NCBI GenBank assembly: GCA_937902455.1
Contig: CALELI010000185.1
Location: 1-6,679 of the forward strand
DNA from: an uncultured Prevotellaceae bacterium
GTDB lineage: Bacteria > Bacteroidota > Bacteroidia > Bacteroidales > Bacteroidaceae
DNA length: 6,679 nucleotides
Direction of reading: 5' to 3'
Shown here: one piece after another, positions 5,541 to 6,679 of the stretch
Numbering within the stretch: the stretch's first letter is position 1
Layout: each line of letters begins with the position of its first letter
Notes under the pieces: model-generated
What the model saw: the letters and a program-made list of their open reading frames with translations, nothing else
Databases searched by the model: none
Told to the model about the DNA's origin: nothing
Position numbers and translations under genes: made by a program

Positions 5541-6545
5541 TCAGTTTTGCGCCTGGCAGGCTGTTATGGCTACCATCTTGTAGATGTCGTCTACGGAGCA
5601 GCCTCTTGAAAGGTCGTTGACTGGGCGGGCAATTCCCTGAAGGATAGGACCTATTGCCTCTGCATGGCCAAGACGCTGGACGAGTTTGTAAGCAATATTT
5701 CCTACTTCGAGACAAGGGAACACAAGCACGTTTGCACTACCAGCAATGTCGCTGCCTGGTGCTTTCTTCTGCCCTACCGACGGAACGAGGGCTGCATCAG
5801 CCTGCAGTTCTCCGTCAATTTTCAGGGCAGGATTCAGTTCCTGTGCAAGTCGTGTAGCCTCAACCACCTTGTCCACTACTTCATGCTTGGCGCTTCCCTT
5901 CGTAGAGAATGACAGCATTGCAACACGAGGATCAGCAAATCCAGCCACACTCTTTGCTGTCTGAGCAGTACAGACGGCAATCTGGGCCAGCTGGTTTGCA
6001 TCCGGCATCGGAGTGACAGCCACGTCACCGACTACAAGCACACCATCCTCACCATATTCAGGAGCCTCAGTGATCATAAGCATTGCTCCGCTGACACAAG
6101 TGATTCCTGGTGTACACTTGATAATTTGGAGTGCAGGACGAAGTGTGTCACCAGTAGTGCTCAGGGCTCCGCTGATCTGACCATCTGCATCACCGTTCTT
6201 GATGATGAGACACCCGAAATAAAGCGGATTCAGGACCTTCTTTCTTGCTTCTTCTATTGTCATTCCCTTCGACTTACGGAGTTCATAGAGCAGCTGTGCA
6301 TATTGTTCAGTCTTCTCCGAAGTGGCAGGGTCGATGATGGTAGCCTTGTCAATGTGAGTAAGACCGAGTCTGGCTGCCAGAGCCTTGATTTCGTCAGGAT
6401 TACCGATAAGGATAATATCGGCAATGTCGTCTGCCAATGATTTGTCGGCAGCAGTGAGAGTCCTTTCCTCAAGGCTCTCAGGAAGAACGATGCGCTGTTT
6501 GTCTGACTTCGCACGTTCAATGATTTTGTCAATTAAGTTAGCCAT
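5541..6545 (-). CDS. pta: Phosphate acetyltransferase
   Basis: A 334-residue cytoplasmic enzyme converting acetyl-CoA and phosphate to acetyl phosphate and CoA (EC 2.3.1.8). The length matches the short class of Pta without the N-terminal regulatory domain found in E. coli. Family motifs include SGALSTTGDTLRPAL (125-139), VSGAMLMI (151-158), VVGDVAVTPMPDANQLAQIA (171-190), DGELQADAALVPSV (244-257) and PVNDLSRGCSVDDI (308-321). In the last, Ser313, Arg314 and Asp320 match the active-site Ser309, Arg310 and Asp316 of Methanosarcina Pta with a constant offset of four. It is the first gene of the minus-strand group with ackA. The ATG at 6545 gives the normal N-terminus; no strong ribosome binding site precedes it, which is common in this phylum. 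Confidence 0.97.
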   Translation of the reverse strand: MANLIDKIIERAKSDKQRIVLPESLEERTLTAADKSLADDIADIILIGNPDEIKALAARLGLTHIDKATIIDPATSEKTEQYAQLLYELRKSKGMTIEEARKKVLNPLYFGCLIIKNGDADGQISGALSTTGDTLRPALQIIKCTPGITCVSGAMLMITEAPEYGEDGVLVVGDVAVTPMPDANQLAQIAVCTAQTAKSVAGFADPRVAMLSFSTKGSAKHEVVDKVVEATRLAQELNPALKIDGELQADAALVPSVGQKKAPGSDIAGSANVLVFPCLEVGNIAYKLVQRLGHAEAIGPILQGIARPVNDLSRGCSVDDIYKMVAITACQAQN

Positions 6546-6596
6546 ATTTGTCTTTTATGATTTTATGATTCTCTTCATAAGGAGCAACCCGTTTAG

Positions 6597-6679
6597 GGGT
6601 GTTCTATTAATTACATTTTAGATGACACCCATAGTTTGTTAATTATTTATTATTTTTGCGGGGAATTATTAGAACACCC
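6597..6679. repeat. Inverted repeat GGGTGTTCTA ... TAGAACACCC upstream of pta
   Basis: The left arm GGGTGTTCTATTAATT (6597-6612) matches the complement of 6664-6679 at 15 of 16 positions, with a perfect outer 10 bp; the spacer is 51 bp. A third partial copy, ACACCC, is at 6625-6630. The right arm runs to the window edge, so it may be longer. It lies 52 bp upstream of the pta start codon. An operator, a hairpin at the end of a neighbouring transcript, or the end of a small repeat element are all possible. Confidence 0.65.
6651..6658 (+). promoter_or_regulatory. Candidate -7 element for a gene beyond the right edge
   Basis: TATTTTTG matches TAnnTTTG and is followed by CGGGG. It points out of the window, so pta may be divergent from a neighbour. 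No -33 element at normal spacing is clear. No TAnnTTTG match was found for pta itself on the minus strand between 6546 and 6679. Confidence 0.3.

Noticed and set aside
5654..6440. Plus-strand open frames opposite pta, including 6126-6440
   Set aside because: Antisense shadows of pta with no protein-family features.
6553..6568. Tandem TTTTATGA x 2 just upstream of pta
   Set aside because: Two copies of an AT-rich octamer in a leader region; chance is likely.

Overview
The window looks like a chromosomal piece of a Bacteroidales bacterium, probably Prevotella-like. The reasons are the protein types (GH133 glycogen debranching enzyme, a Bacteroidetes-style Crp/Fnr regulator, adjacent pta and ackA genes), promoter -7 elements of the TAnnTTTG kind, few Shine-Dalgarno sequences, and AT-rich intergenic DNA full of short repeats. 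The genus is inference.

Layout. Positions 1-1835 (minus strand) hold nearly all of a glycogen debranching enzyme whose C-terminal end lies outside the window. A divergent intergenic region (1836-2022) has candidate -7 boxes facing both ways and a degenerate 7-bp repeat array. A Crp/Fnr-family regulator (2023-2727) and a small exported SGNH/GDSL hydrolase (2771-3439) follow on the plus strand, 43 bp apart. A 279-bp convergent region (3440-3718) contains an unusual array of eight CATTAAT boxes, four in each orientation, forming a large inverted repeat. The remaining genes are on the minus strand in the transcriptional order pta (6545-5541), a four-helix-bundle protein of the 23S rRNA intervening-sequence family (5468-5112), and ackA (4945-3719). 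Positions 6546-6679 are the pta upstream region, with an inverted repeat that runs to the window edge.

Function. Pta and AckA together convert acetyl-CoA to acetate and ATP, the main energy-yielding fermentation end step in these anaerobes. The debranching enzyme supplies glucose units from stored glycogen. The Crp-like regulator sits divergently beside the debranching enzyme and could control it, itself, or both, but nothing in the sequence proves this.

The most unusual content is in the repeats. Heptanucleotide arrays (TTCACTA type) lie just after the pta and ackA stop codons and, inverted, just before ackA. AckA is therefore bracketed by inverted copies of a heptad array plus TTCGGTTTGCAC, and its last residues are encoded by repeat DNA. 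The four-helix-bundle gene lies between two arrays and splits the usual pta-ackA pair, which suggests a repeat-associated insertion. No tRNA, rRNA, transposase, CRISPR array or complete known mobile element was seen.
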